In this document: in pieces, positions 8,575 to 17,360 of the stretch
How the letters are laid out: each line of letters begins with the position of its first letter
Numbering within the stretch: the stretch's first letter is position 1
Source of the DNA: Commensalibacter papalotli
GTDB lineage: Bacteria; Pseudomonadota; Alphaproteobacteria; Acetobacterales; Acetobacteraceae
Assembly (NCBI RefSeq): GCF_947179115.1
Contig: NZ_CAMXCI010000001.1
Span: 248,001 to 312,000, forward strand
DNA: 64,000 nucleotides
Reading direction: 5' to 3'
Position numbers and translations under genes: made by a program
Notes under the pieces: generated by a model
Told to the model about the DNA's origin: nothing
Seen by the model: only the letters and a program-made list of their open reading frames with translations
Database searches by the model: none

Positions 8575-9480
8575 ATGAACCGTCGTCAATTTTTAATAGG
8601 ATGTGTAACTGCCAGTATGCTATTAGGCATCAAGCCAGTATTTGCTGCCAAGTTGCAATATACAGAAAAGACTATTCGGTTATGGCCTGGAACGCCTCCT
8701 GGTGGTGGTGGGCCTGTTGGTGAAATGACACTGTCTATGAATGGATCGGTCAGTAATGTTAGGGTTCCAACCTTAACCATTATGACACCCCCAAGTCCTA
8801 ATGGTCATGGCGTTCTGATCGCAGGTGGAGGAGGATATAAACGCATAGCTATACGCTTAGAATCTCGCCCAGCAGCAGAGTGGCTGGTAGCACGTGGATA
8901 TACGGCATATATATTGACGTATCGTTTGCCCGATGAGGGGTGGAAAGCAGATGCTTTGGCACCGTTACAAGATGCACAACGTGCTATACGTATCATGAAG
9001 CAACGTGAAAAAAAAGTAAGTCTTCTTGGGTTTTCTTCGGGGGGGCATTTAATGGGAATGGCGGCGGTAAAATCTAAATTTCAATCTTATGAACCTCAAG
9101 ATGAGGTAGATAGTTTGCCAGCTACTGTTGATAAAGCTGCATTAATTTATCCAGTCATTACCATTGAAAAACCTTATGATACGACCTCATCTCATCATGT
9201 TTTGGTCGGCAGAAAAGCTTCTGATGAGAAAAATGCAGAGTGGTCAATTCAAAATTATGTAACACCTCATTCTCCACCATTCTTTTTAGTACAAGCAGAA
9301 AATGATCCTGTTGTTTCCCCACAAAATACTTTAATTATGAAGGAAATTTGTGACAGAAATCACGTGCCAGTCACAATGTATCGTTATCCTAAAGGCGGAC
9401 ATGGATTTGCTCTTGGAAAACCTAACACGCCTGCTTCGGAATGGCCTTCACATTATGAATTATGGTTACAGGATAAGTAA
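8575..9480 (+). CDS. exported alpha/beta-hydrolase (acyl/acetyl esterase-like)
   Basis: A 301-residue alpha/beta hydrolase. The N-terminus MNRRQFLIG, then a hydrophobic stretch ending PVFA, resembles a Tat signal peptide. The oxyanion region GVLIAGGGGYKR, the nucleophile elbow GFSSGGH (near residue 155), a candidate acid in AENDPVVSP and the final GGHGF give a complete Ser-Asp-His triad. It resembles lipase/acetylesterases that deacylate small esters or polysaccharide side chains; the substrate cannot be read from sequence. It runs convergently into galK. Confidence 0.8.
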   Translation: MNRRQFLIGCVTASMLLGIKPVFAAKLQYTEKTIRLWPGTPPGGGGPVGEMTLSMNGSVSNVRVPTLTIMTPPSPNGHGVLIAGGGGYKRIAIRLESRPAAEWLVARGYTAYILTYRLPDEGWKADALAPLQDAQRAIRIMKQREKKVSLLGFSSGGHLMGMAAVKSKFQSYEPQDEVDSLPATVDKAALIYPVITIEKPYDTTSSHHVLVGRKASDEKNAEWSIQNYVTPHSPPFFLVQAENDPVVSPQNTLIMKEICDRNHVPVTMYRYPKGGHGFALGKPNTPASEWPSHYELWLQDK

Positions 9481-9492
9481 GATCTTATCCTG
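9469..9492. terminator. hairpin overlapping the esterase stop codon
   Basis: CAGGATAAG (9469-9477) and CTTATCCTG (9484-9492) form a perfect 9-bp stem with a 6-nt loop, placed between convergent genes. The U-tract is poor in both directions, so termination efficiency is uncertain. Confidence 0.5.
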
Positions 9493-9507
9493 TCTGATTT
9501 AAAAGAG

Positions 9508-10659
9508 TTATACAGAAACTTTTCCTGCTCCATTCATGGCATGACAAATATAAAAGCTTTCTCTTAAACCTGTTTGTGCGTAATATTCTTTCTCAACAAC
9601 TTTTCTAATAGGCTCTATCATATCATGAGGGGCAAGGGCCACAACACATCCTCCAAAGCCACCTCCAGTCATACGGACACCACCTTTATTACCTAAGACT
9701 GATTTTACTATATCAACCAAGGCATCAACCGCTGGTGCTGTAATTTCAAAATCATCTTTCATTGAGAGATGACCAGCTTGCATTAGCTCTCCTAATTTTG
9801 TGATATTATTTTCACTTAAAGCCTTGGCGGCTTCCAGAGTACGGGTATTTTCAGTGATAATATGCTTGGCACGACGATATACAACATTGCTCATTTTTGT
9901 TTTATGCTGTTCGAGTAATTCAATAGTTGCGTCACGTAATTTAGGAACATTTAAAATTTGTGCTGCCTCTTCACATTGTTGACGGCGCAAATTATATTCA
10001 CTGTCTACCAAGCCATGTTTAACATTGCTGTTAATAATCACGACAGACAGATTGGTTGGCATTGAAATGGATTGTGTTTCAAGGTTACGGCAATCAATCA
10101 ATAAAGCATGATCTTTTTCCCCAAGTGTAGAGATAAACTGATCCATAATTCCACAATTCATACCAACGAATTTATTTTCTGCCTTTTGACAAATTTTAGC
10201 TAAAACTTTGGGATCAATAGGAAGATGATAAAGGGTTTTAATCGTGGTCGCAATGGATACTTCTAGCGCTGCGGAAGAGCTTAACCCTGCGCCTAAAGGA
10301 ACGTTTCCATGAATAATTAAATCTATTCCAGTAAAGTCAGAGTGGAGTTCTTGAACATATTTAAAAACGCCCCTGACATAATTTGCCCAACCTTGCTCGG
10401 ATTTATTAATAGGTTTACTGAGATCAAAATTATCTTTTCCATCAAAATCTACAGCAATAATATTAACTTGATGATCAGTTCTTTTCTTGCTGGCAATAAA
10501 AGTGCTGTAGTTGATCGCACAAGGCAAGACAAAACCATCATTATAATCTGTATGTTCACCAATTAAGTTAACACGCCCTGGGGCTTGAATAACAAGTTCC
10601 GCAGGATATCCATAATGGGTTTGAAACTGTGATAAAGTTTCTTGGATCATTTTTTGCAT
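9508..10659 (-). CDS. galK: galactokinase
   Basis: Phosphorylates alpha-D-galactose to galactose-1-phosphate with ATP. This GHMP kinase (383 aa) has the galactokinase signature GRVNLIGEHTDYNDGF at residues 28-43, the ATP loop PLGAGLSSSAALE near 127, the catalytic-Asp segment NCGIMDQFIS near 180 and the C-terminal GHMP motif GGGFGGCVVAL. Last gene of galE-galT-galK: it starts 4 nt after galT ends, and its SD AAAGAGG lies inside the last galT codons, suggesting translational coupling. A second ATG three codons downstream is possible but worse placed. Confidence 0.97.
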   Translation of the reverse strand: MQKMIQETLSQFQTHYGYPAELVIQAPGRVNLIGEHTDYNDGFVLPCAINYSTFIASKKRTDHQVNIIAVDFDGKDNFDLSKPINKSEQGWANYVRGVFKYVQELHSDFTGIDLIIHGNVPLGAGLSSSAALEVSIATTIKTLYHLPIDPKVLAKICQKAENKFVGMNCGIMDQFISTLGEKDHALLIDCRNLETQSISMPTNLSVVIINSNVKHGLVDSEYNLRRQQCEEAAQILNVPKLRDATIELLEQHKTKMSNVVYRRAKHIITENTRTLEAAKALSENNITKLGELMQAGHLSMKDDFEITAPAVDALVDIVKSVLGNKGGVRMTGGGFGGCVVALAPHDMIEPIRKVVEKEYYAQTGLRESFYICHAMNGAGKVSV

Positions 10660-10663
10660 TCAA

Positions 10664-11704
10664 TTAAACCTCTTTATAATGGATGTTGCTTAAGACGCGT
10701 AACCGCTCGGCTGCCTGTTCTGCTGTAATATCACGCTGAGCTTGAGCCAACATTTCATAACCTACTAAGAATTTCTTAGTTGATGCAGAGCGTAATAAAG
10801 GGGGATAAAAATGGGCATGAAGTTGCCAATGTTCTTTGGGATCGTCAGTGAAAGGAGCACCATGCCATCCCATTGAATAAGGGAAAGAACAATTGAATAA
10901 ATTATCATATTTTGTTGTAAGAGTTTTTAAAATAACGGCTAAATCGGCTTGTTGCTCTGAGGTAAGTTCGTTAAGACGGTGTACAATTGTTTTAGGTAAT
11001 AGCAGAATCTCGAATGGCCAAATAGCCCAATATGGCACTAATGCAACCCAAAATTCTGTTTCAACGACAATGCGCTCTTGGAGTTGTAATTCTTTTCGCA
11101 CATAATCCATTAACAAAGAAGAATTATGTTTTTTGTAATAATTGGCTTGGCAGGTATCTTCTTTACGGATTTCATTGGGAATAAAATTGCCGCTCCAGAT
11201 TTGTCCATGAGGGTGAGGGTTGGAACATCCCATCATGGCACCTTTATTTTCAAAAAGCTGCACCCACTTATAAACTTTACCCAGCTCGTTTAATTGTTCA
11301 ATCCAAGTTTTGATAATATCTTGAATCGATGATACAGGAAGTTCGGGAAGTGTTTTGCTGTGATCAGGGGAAAAACAAATAACCCGACATGTGCCTTGAA
11401 CACTCTCTATTTTAAATAAAGGATCATCAAGATGTTGATATTTCGGTGCATCAGGCAGCAAGGCTGCGAAATCGTTATTAAAAACATAAGTTGATTGATA
11501 ATCGGGATTAATATCACCCGTGATTCGTTTGTTTCCTGCACATAAAAAACAATCTGGATCATGGTGAATAGCTTCTTTATGAACAGGGGGTTCTGTTTGC
11601 CCCTGCCAGGGTCTTTTTGCGCGGTGAGGAGACACCAATACCCACTCATCTGTTAATGGATTATAGCGTTGATGAGGATGATCAACGGGATTAAATATGG
11701 GCAT
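10664..11704 (-). CDS. galT: galactose-1-phosphate uridylyltransferase
   Basis: Exchanges UMP between UDP-glucose and galactose-1-phosphate. This HIT-superfamily enzyme (346 aa) has the active-site triad HPH at residues 164-166 in CSNPHPHGQIWSG; His166 is the expected uridylylated nucleophile. Cys52 and Cys55 (DCFLC) fit the zinc site of class I GalT. It lies between galE (22-bp gap) and galK (4-bp gap) on the same strand, so it is co-transcribed. Confidence 0.97.
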   Translation of the reverse strand: MPIFNPVDHPHQRYNPLTDEWVLVSPHRAKRPWQGQTEPPVHKEAIHHDPDCFLCAGNKRITGDINPDYQSTYVFNNDFAALLPDAPKYQHLDDPLFKIESVQGTCRVICFSPDHSKTLPELPVSSIQDIIKTWIEQLNELGKVYKWVQLFENKGAMMGCSNPHPHGQIWSGNFIPNEIRKEDTCQANYYKKHNSSLLMDYVRKELQLQERIVVETEFWVALVPYWAIWPFEILLLPKTIVHRLNELTSEQQADLAVILKTLTTKYDNLFNCSFPYSMGWHGAPFTDDPKEHWQLHAHFYPPLLRSASTKKFLVGYEMLAQAQRDITAEQAAERLRVLSNIHYKEV

Positions 11705-11726
11705 TAGAAATCTCCTTAGTTATAAA

Positions 11727-12740
11727 TTAAATAAATCCTTTGGGATTTTGGCTTTGCCAGTTCCATGAATCTTTGACCATGTCATGGAGGCTCAGTTTGG
11801 TTTCCCAATGAAGTAATTTTTTTGCTTTATCAGCATTTGCCCAATAGGCAGACAGATCTCCAGCACGACGTGGTGCATAATGCCAAGCTAGTTTTTTACC
11901 AAATACATCTTCAAAAGCAGCAATGACCTCTAAAACACTATTCCCGTTACCTGATCCAAGGTTAAAAATATGTGAACCCTTATGATCTTGATTATATTTT
12001 AGTGCAGCTAGATGCCCGTCAGCTAAATCCATCACATGAATATAATCACGCACGCAAGTTCCATCGGAGGTTTCATAGTCATCACCAAATACAGCAAGAG
12101 ATTCTCTTTGACCAATAGCAACCTGGGTCATATATGGCATTAAATTATTGGGAATTCCTTGAGGATCTTCCCCCATCAAACCAGATGGATGAGCACCAAC
12201 AGGATTAAAATACCTTAGTAATGTAATAGACCAACCGTTTTCAGCAATATTAAGGTCTTGTAAAATCTTTTCGATAAAAAGTTTGCTGCGCCCATAAGGT
12301 TGGGTTGGCTCACCCGTTTCCATCGTTTCAACATAAGGAACAATAGGCTGTGTGCCATAAACCGTAGCAGATGAACTAAAGATTATTTTTTTTACATTTG
12401 CATCACGCATGGCTTCAAACAAGCTTAAAGAGCCATAAACGTTATTATCATAATATTCCAATGGTTTTGATACAGATTCACCAACAGCTTTTAACCCTGC
12501 AAAGTGAATTACACTATCAATAGTATTTTCTTTAAAGATTTTGTTTAATAAGGCCTTATCACGTATATCCCCTTGATAAAATTTTGGTTTTTTACCAGTG
12601 ATCTCTTTAATGCGATCCAGGACAATTTCTTTACTGTTACATAAATTATCAATTACAATCGGTTCATATCCTTGGTTAATTAATTGAACACAAGTATGGC
12701 TGCCGATATATCCACATCCACCAGTAACTAAGATTTTCAT
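11727..12740 (-). CDS. galE: UDP-glucose 4-epimerase
   Basis: NAD-dependent interconversion of UDP-galactose and UDP-glucose; supplies both the Leloir pathway and galactosylated envelope polymers. The Rossmann motif TGGCGYIGSH opens the protein. The catalytic Ser124, Tyr149 and Lys153 (YGRSK) fall at the same residue numbers as in E. coli GalE when the start is the ATG at 12740 (337 aa). A TTG seven codons upstream is in frame but is a worse start. First gene of the gal operon, with a good promoter at 12788-12815. Confidence 0.97.
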   Translation of the reverse strand: MKILVTGGCGYIGSHTCVQLINQGYEPIVIDNLCNSKEIVLDRIKEITGKKPKFYQGDIRDKALLNKIFKENTIDSVIHFAGLKAVGESVSKPLEYYDNNVYGSLSLFEAMRDANVKKIIFSSSATVYGTQPIVPYVETMETGEPTQPYGRSKLFIEKILQDLNIAENGWSITLLRYFNPVGAHPSGLMGEDPQGIPNNLMPYMTQVAIGQRESLAVFGDDYETSDGTCVRDYIHVMDLADGHLAALKYNQDHKGSHIFNLGSGNGNSVLEVIAAFEDVFGKKLAWHYAPRRAGDLSAYWANADKAKKLLHWETKLSLHDMVKDSWNWQSQNPKGFI

Positions 12741-12787
12741 GAAATTAAGACCTTTTATCAAAGAGACTATAAATAATAATTAGAGAA

Positions 12788-12815
12788 ATTATATCGTTAA
12801 AGTAAAATTATACAA
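12788..12815 (-). promoter_or_regulatory. galE-galT-galK promoter
   Basis: Read on the minus strand, TTGTAT (12815-12810), a 16-nt spacer and a perfect TATAAT (12793-12788) form a sigma-70-type promoter about 48 nt upstream of the galE ATG. No galactose repressor gene is adjacent, and I see no clear operator palindrome overlapping it. Confidence 0.6.
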
Positions 12816-12885
12816 ACATCTTCTTCTGAATAAAGGGTGGTATATGTATGATAATGAATGATGAACAAAGAGAGCTTGATTAAAT

Positions 12886-13665
12886 ATGAAAAATTATCTG
12901 CACTTATTAACAGTTAGTTTCTGTGTATTGATGCTGTCTGCTTGCACAATGACCCCTAGACAAAATGCCATTGTTCAGTGGAAAAAAAATCAGCAAATGA
13001 TTTTGGTTTTATCCTCTGATTGGAATAGTAACCAAGGAGTTTTATTGCAATTCGAATATAAACATTCTCGATGGATTCATATAGGTCAGTCTTTCAATGT
13101 TTCATTAGGAAAAAATGGTGCAGCGTGGGGAATAGGGTTACACCCATACGTCAGTCAAGGTATTGTAAAGACAGAAGGGGACATGCGTAGCCCAACAGGA
13201 ATTTTCAAAATAGGATCAAGTTTCGGATACGCTAAGAATGTTGATCGTTCGTATCCATATCAAGCATTAACTAAGGATGATTATTGTATCGATAATAGTC
13301 TCTCCCCATATTATAATCAAATAGTAAACCATCAAAAGGTCCTATTTAGCTTGCCTCAAGATTCGACCGAACCTATGCGGCGTGATATTCATTATAATGG
13401 AGATCAACTTTATAAATTAGGATTTGTTTTAAATTATAATCCTAACAATATTCCCAACGCGGGGAGTTGTATTTTTGTCCATCTTAGAAAAGATCGTTAT
13501 GCCACAACAGCAGGATGTACTTCTATGGATGAAGTTCATATGCGTGCGTTGTTAAGTTGGCTTAATAGTGAACGAAATCCAGTTTTTGTTTTATTGCCAC
13601 TAGAAGCTTACGAACAAAAACATAAAGAATGGAATTTACCGAATATAAAATGGGAATTTAAATGA
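12886..13665 (+). CDS. YkuD-type L,D-transpeptidase lipoprotein
   Basis: A 259-residue lipoprotein: the signal peptide ends in the lipobox LSAC with Cys20. The YkuD-like catalytic signature is visible as His199 and Cys211 in IFVHLRKDRYATTAGCTSM. It resembles the L,D-transpeptidase subfamily that acts on peptidoglycan (3-3 crosslinks, lipoprotein attachment or amidase-like trimming). An MRSPTGIFKIG segment near residue 100 matches the family's N-terminal lobe. It is divergent from the gal operon and unrelated to it by function. Catalytic class is well supported, precise reaction not. Confidence 0.85.
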   Translation: MKNYLHLLTVSFCVLMLSACTMTPRQNAIVQWKKNQQMILVLSSDWNSNQGVLLQFEYKHSRWIHIGQSFNVSLGKNGAAWGIGLHPYVSQGIVKTEGDMRSPTGIFKIGSSFGYAKNVDRSYPYQALTKDDYCIDNSLSPYYNQIVNHQKVLFSLPQDSTEPMRRDIHYNGDQLYKLGFVLNYNPNNIPNAGSCIFVHLRKDRYATTAGCTSMDEVHMRALLSWLNSERNPVFVLLPLEAYEQKHKEWNLPNIKWEFK

Positions 13666-13850
13666 TTAAGATCAATAAACTAATGAAAAAATCATTTATA
13701 AAATGTATAGTTTGTTCATTACTAGATTATTATAATACTGGTTAAATTGACGAATTTAAATCGTAAGTATTGTATAATCTTAATATGGACAATGTTGACT
13801 GTTTTTTGAACATTGAATGTAATTATTTATATTATACTATAAAGATTTTA

Positions 13851-13927
13851 TGGTGCGCCCTGCTGGATTCGAACCAGCGGCCCACAGCTTAGAAGGCTGT
13901 TGCTCTATCCTGCTGAGCTAAGGGCGC
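13851..13927 (-). tRNA. tRNA-Arg (anticodon TCT)
   Basis: On the minus strand the acceptor stem is GCGCCCT/AGGGCGC, the D-arm TAGCTCAGC, and the T-arm contains GGTTCGAATCC. The anticodon stem-loop ACAGCCTTCTAAGCTGT gives anticodon TCT for AGA codons, which are common in this AT-rich genome. A genomically encoded CCA occupies 13853-13851. It lies just downstream of the NDUFS4-like gene. Confidence 0.96.
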
Positions 13928-13939
13928 TTAAATAAAATC

Positions 13940-14245
13940 CTAGTGTGTCCAATTCATTTTGCGGTTATGATGATAATTATCTTCATAATTTTTTACTACA
14001 AAACGAGTTGTTCCTGGTTCTTCTATATCATAAGGAATAGATTTACGCTCAGCATAAGCAATTGCTTGTTCTTTGGTTTGAAAAGAAATGCTTACTTGAG
14101 TTTGTGTATCGTTACTGCCAACCCAACCAGTAATCGGGTCATGAGAACGAGGAGAGGATTGTCCATAATCAAGAACCCATAAATGACGAGCATGTCCTGA
14201 TTGTGTTGCCTTTTTGGCGCGTTTGTAAATACGAGCCTTTGCCAT
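13940..14245 (-). CDS. NADH dehydrogenase accessory subunit, NDUFS4-like
   Basis: A 101-residue homologue of the complex I accessory subunit NDUFS4 (ETC complex I conserved region). Visible family features are the basic start ARIYKRAKKATQSG, the WVLDYGQ segment and FQTKEQAIAYAERKSIPYDI, followed by the C-terminal aromatic-rich end. Alphaproteobacteria and mitochondria share this subunit, which stabilises the NADH-oxidising arm of complex I. It stands alone between two tRNA genes, far from any nuo operon in the window. Confidence 0.9.
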   Translation of the reverse strand: MAKARIYKRAKKATQSGHARHLWVLDYGQSSPRSHDPITGWVGSNDTQTQVSISFQTKEQAIAYAERKSIPYDIEEPGTTRFVVKNYEDNYHHNRKMNWTH

Positions 14246-14297
14246 ATAATCCTCTTTGTTTTTTAAGTAAGCTCTAACCTAAGTTAGAGTTTATTAA

Positions 14298-14375
14298 TGG
14301 TCGGGGAGCCCGGATTCGAACCGGGGGCCTCTTGTACCCAAAACAAGCGCGCTAGCCAGGCTGCGCCACACCCCG
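14298..14375 (-). tRNA. tRNA-Pro (anticodon TGG)
   Basis: The minus-strand cloverleaf has acceptor stem CGGGGTG paired with the CCCCG-type 3' strand. The anticodon stem-loop CTTGTTTTGGGTACAAG gives TGG, and the T-arm contains GGTTCGAATCC. CCA is encoded at 14300-14298. The promoter at 14386-14414 lies upstream, and tRNA-Pro, the NDUFS4-like gene and tRNA-Arg may share a transcript. Confidence 0.96.
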
Positions 14376-14385
14376 AATGAGCTTT

Positions 14386-14414
14386 TAATTAGATGGTTCT
14401 GAGCAAGAACGCAA
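14386..14414 (-). promoter_or_regulatory. tRNA-Pro promoter candidate
   Basis: Minus-strand TTGCGT (14414-14409) and TAATTA (14391-14386) are separated by 17 nt, and the -10 ends about 10 nt before the tRNA 5' end, as expected for a tRNA gene. Confidence 0.5.
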
Positions 14415-14444
14415 GTCTTTTTTATAAAAAAAATTCATTTTTTT

Positions 14445-14915
14445 TTATTTTTTAATTTTGATTAAAGGAGGAGCAAAAGCTGGTGCGGAATCCCAAGGAA
14501 ATAAAATCCATGTATCCTGTTGAACTTCCATAATAAAATCATCAGTGCATGGTTTACCTGCTGGCTTTGCATATAAACAAACAAAATATGCTTTGGGTAA
14601 TAATTTACGTATCGCTTTGGCAGTGATACCCGAATCAACCAAATCATCAACAATTAAGAATCCTTCACCATCACCAGCAACAGTAGGATGTTTGATGATT
14701 TTTAACTCGCCTTGTTCTTCTTCATCGTAACTAACGATTGAAACCGTATCGATTAATCGGCATTCCAGTTCTCTGGCAATGATGGCGGCGGGAATCATCC
14801 CTCCACGTGTAATAGCAACAATTCCTTTGAATTGTCTGTTGCTGAGTCGTTCACTAAGAGTGCGAGCATCTCTATGCAGTTGATCCCACGAGATGGTCAT
14901 ATAATGTGTTGTCAT
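14445..14915 (-). CDS. gpt: xanthine-guanine phosphoribosyltransferase
   Basis: Salvages guanine and xanthine to GMP and XMP using PRPP. The 156-residue protein has the type I PRTase PRPP-binding motif GFLIVDDLVDSG at residues 85-96 and an ITRGGMIPA loop near 35. The W-I-L-F-P-W segment near the C-terminus is typical of the XGPRT group rather than of hypoxanthine PRTases. It overlaps the upstream CsaA-like gene by 4 nt, so the two are co-translated. Confidence 0.93.
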   Translation of the reverse strand: MTTHYMTISWDQLHRDARTLSERLSNRQFKGIVAITRGGMIPAAIIARELECRLIDTVSIVSYDEEEQGELKIIKHPTVAGDGEGFLIVDDLVDSGITAKAIRKLLPKAYFVCLYAKPAGKPCTDDFIMEVQQDTWILFPWDSAPAFAPPLIKIKK

Positions 14916-15241
14916 GAAAATAAAGAGCCTCCGTTAGGGATACAGTAATCTGGTTGAATAGGGATGTAATGCCCATCACTATCAAGCATACAAAGTAAAA
15001 TAGTGTTTAATGTTTTGATATTCTTTTTATATCCTGGAAAGTTAATTATCGCACAGACATGTTTTTCCAAGAGGGATTCAACATTAATATATGGAACGGC
15101 TTGTAATAAACACGTTCTGATGCCGATAATTGAGCCAAAATTAACTTTCAACAAATAGCTTCCTGGTGAGGATATAGCATCTGCGTGAATAATTGTGCCT
15201 GCACGAATATCAAAAGAATAGGAAGGAGAAGAATTTGCCAT
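14912..15241 (-). CDS. CsaA-like tRNA-binding-domain protein
   Basis: A 109-residue OB-fold protein of the EMAP-II/CsaA tRNA-binding family. Landmarks are FDIRAGTIIHAD at the start, YLLKVNFGSIIGIRTCLLQ, AIINFPGYKKNIKTLNTILL and the terminal CIPNGG. CsaA in Bacillus has chaperone/secretion-related activity and such domains bind tRNA; the role here is not known. It forms a two-gene operon with gpt through an ATGA-type overlap. Confidence 0.85.
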   Translation of the reverse strand: MANSSPSYSFDIRAGTIIHADAISSPGSYLLKVNFGSIIGIRTCLLQAVPYINVESLLEKHVCAIINFPGYKKNIKTLNTILLCMLDSDGHYIPIQPDYCIPNGGSLFS

Positions 15242-15427
15242 CGTATTTTGAATATAAAGTGATCAATAAACGTTTAACCTATAAAAAAAAGAACGCTAAG
15301 AAAAGGTAAATATGTCAAACAATAAAAAAAATATGGGTTACGTGTTTTATTTTTATAAATGTTAATATATCGTTTACTTTAATTTTATTCTTCTGTAGTC
15401 GATAAAATATTAGAAAACGAGTTTTAT

Positions 15428-16033
15428 ATGCAAATATATTTTTTAAAAAAATGGTATCTAGCCATAAGTTTTTTCTTGATATTTTTGCTGATAGGTTGTG
15501 CTTCATCTTCTGTTCCAAATCTGAAAAGTGTCACCATGACACCAGAGCGTATAGCTAGACAAAAAATACAAACTCGTTTTTTCGAAGTTGAACAACCAGA
15601 TCGTTTAATACGTGCAGTAATGAATGTTATTCAGGATCAGCATTATACGATTCGAGAGTCAAATATCCAAGCTGGAATGGTTTTTGCAGATCAAACCAAT
15701 GAATTAAACGCACCATTTCGATTGTTTGGAATGCCTGTGACAGGATATAATCAGGGAAATATGCCTGGATTTGGATTGTCTTTTGGACCTTCTTTGGATT
15801 TTGGAAATGGCTCAGATATTCCTTATGTGCAACGCCATCTGGGTTCAATCTCGGTTGTGATTTATCCTGTTATGGATAAAAAAGGGTATGAAATGCATGT
15901 TTCCGTAGAATTGCGCAGTTTTTTAAACACAGGAATGTTAAACCGAGTTTGGCTTGTTAAAGACCCAGCGCTTTATCAAAAATTCTTTGAGGCTGTTTCC
16001 AAGGCATTATATCTAGAGGAGCATCCAGTATGA
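15428..16033 (+). CDS. envelope lipoprotein, member 1 of a local five-copy family
   Basis: A 201-residue predicted lipoprotein: the signal peptide ends LIGC with Cys24. After it comes the shared module also found in the genes at 16030, 18364, 19253 and 19719: a TRFFEV-like strand, a helix ending VIQDQHYTI, a strand with AGMVFADQ, and a C-terminal LYQKFFEAVSKALYL helix. This member has a ~35-residue Gly/Phe-rich insertion (roughly 95-130) absent from the others. Function unknown. The start has a weak SD. It overlaps the next gene by 4 nt. Confidence 0.8.
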   Translation: MQIYFLKKWYLAISFFLIFLLIGCASSSVPNLKSVTMTPERIARQKIQTRFFEVEQPDRLIRAVMNVIQDQHYTIRESNIQAGMVFADQTNELNAPFRLFGMPVTGYNQGNMPGFGLSFGPSLDFGNGSDIPYVQRHLGSISVVIYPVMDKKGYEMHVSVELRSFLNTGMLNRVWLVKDPALYQKFFEAVSKALYLEEHPV

Positions 16034-16437
16034 ATAAAAGTAACTTATGGGGTGGTTTCTTAGTCTTGTTGATGTTGGCAGGTTGTAGTGGTTCTGATGC
16101 CCCAACTGATTTACAGTTGACAAAAACATTGCCTTCACAACTCAGGAATATGCAAAGCAAGCAGTTTAATCAATCAAATCAAAAGATTGTTTTGCAATCT
16201 ATTATAAAAACATTAGCCAGCCTAGATTTCCAAATTGTCCGAGTAGATGTGCAACTCGGAATAATTGAGGCAATGCAGCTGGATCATGATCATATTATGC
16301 AGGTTAACGTTGTTATTCAACCTGCATCTGGTCGAGGTAGTTTAGTGCGAATAAATGCACGATATAATCAATATCCTGTTGAAGAAACGCAATTTTATCA
16401 ACGTTTCTTTGACACACTATCACGCAATTTATATTAA
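16030..16437 (+). CDS. envelope lipoprotein, member 2 of the five-copy family
   Basis: A 135-residue lipoprotein with lipobox LAGC (Cys19). The mature part is almost only the shared module: KQFNQSNQKIVLQSIIKTL, DFQIVRVDVQLGIIEAMQ and the closing FYQRFFDTLSRNLY helix. It is coupled to the preceding gene by an ATGA overlap. Its stop codon overlaps that of the convergent outer-membrane-barrel gene by 4 bases. Function unknown; the fold looks like a small alpha/beta envelope domain. Confidence 0.8.
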   Translation: MNKSNLWGGFLVLLMLAGCSGSDAPTDLQLTKTLPSQLRNMQSKQFNQSNQKIVLQSIIKTLASLDFQIVRVDVQLGIIEAMQLDHDHIMQVNVVIQPASGRGSLVRINARYNQYPVEETQFYQRFFDTLSRNLY

Positions 16438-17258
16438 AAATTATAGGTTATCCCTAGCATGATATCTTGAGTAACAACTTTTATTTTTGATTTCTCATGC
16501 CGACCAAGGTAATATGTTGACGCAGGTTGTCTCCATGTGGTGAGTGATGATTTGCCAGCACCTAAATATCGATAGCTAAAATCGAGATCAAAATCTTCAT
16601 TAATTTTATATCGAACACCAGCGCCAGCATTCCAAGCAAAGTTGTTTGTAGTACGTGATCCTTTAATACCGTTTTTATAATATCCTGTCATTTGATTGCT
16701 CGTATCATAATCTGTATAAGAAACGGTTGGTTGAGATGTATGCTTAAATGATGCTAGGCCAACGCCAGCCATAAGATATGGGGTAAATGCAGATTCATTT
16801 TTAAAATCATAAAAGCCATTGAACATAAACGTATTTAGTTGGACTTTGTTATTAATTTTATTTTCATAATCAGATCGTCCTTCTAACCAAGAATAGCGAA
16901 GGGATTGGCGCTCACGCAGATAATTTGAACTGTCACCCATACGTGCCATAACATCGATTTCAGCACGAACAGGAACATTAAAACGATTATCAAAATTATA
17001 ACCCACAGCAATACCACCACCTAGTCTGGCATTAGTGTGTGTACCACCTGATTTTCCATAATAAGTTTGATTAAAACGTGTTTCAGTTTCGTAATCATAA
17101 CGTTGATAGCGCTCAATATATTTCTGATTTTTCTGTTGTAAAACAGAGGCTCCAACTTTTCCAGTAATATAAAACCCGGAATGCTTATTATCAATTGCAA
17201 AACTAGTTGTTGTTACACAAATCATACCAGCAACTAGCAAGAGATACTTTTTAAACAT
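16434..17258 (-). CDS. outer-membrane beta-barrel protein
   Basis: A 274-residue protein with a cleavable signal peptide (MFKKYLLLVAGM to FA) and then alternating amphipathic strands rich in Tyr, Gly and Asn, ending in the aromatic strand VVTQDIMLGITYNF with a C-terminal Phe. This is the pattern of small Opa/OmpW/Omp25-like eight-stranded barrels. Sub-motifs such as PYLMAGVGLASFKH and NAGAGVRYKI are typical. Role (adhesion, stability or small-solute passage) cannot be decided. Convergent with the lipoprotein genes; the stop codons overlap. Confidence 0.85.
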   Translation of the reverse strand: MFKKYLLLVAGMICVTTTSFAIDNKHSGFYITGKVGASVLQQKNQKYIERYQRYDYETETRFNQTYYGKSGGTHTNARLGGGIAVGYNFDNRFNVPVRAEIDVMARMGDSSNYLRERQSLRYSWLEGRSDYENKINNKVQLNTFMFNGFYDFKNESAFTPYLMAGVGLASFKHTSQPTVSYTDYDTSNQMTGYYKNGIKGSRTTNNFAWNAGAGVRYKINEDFDLDFSYRYLGAGKSSLTTWRQPASTYYLGRHEKSKIKVVTQDIMLGITYNF

Positions 17259-17360
17259 AATGAAAAACCTAAACTATTTCATGTGGCGAATAATTTTCAT
17301 TTATATATAAAAAAATTTAAGAATAGTCATAAAAGAGATGTTTGTTTTTTTTGTAAAAGT

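Noticed and set aside
12740..12761. galE starting at the upstream TTG
   Set aside because: The ATG at 12740 aligns catalytic residue numbers with known GalE, and the TTG would add seven non-conserved residues.
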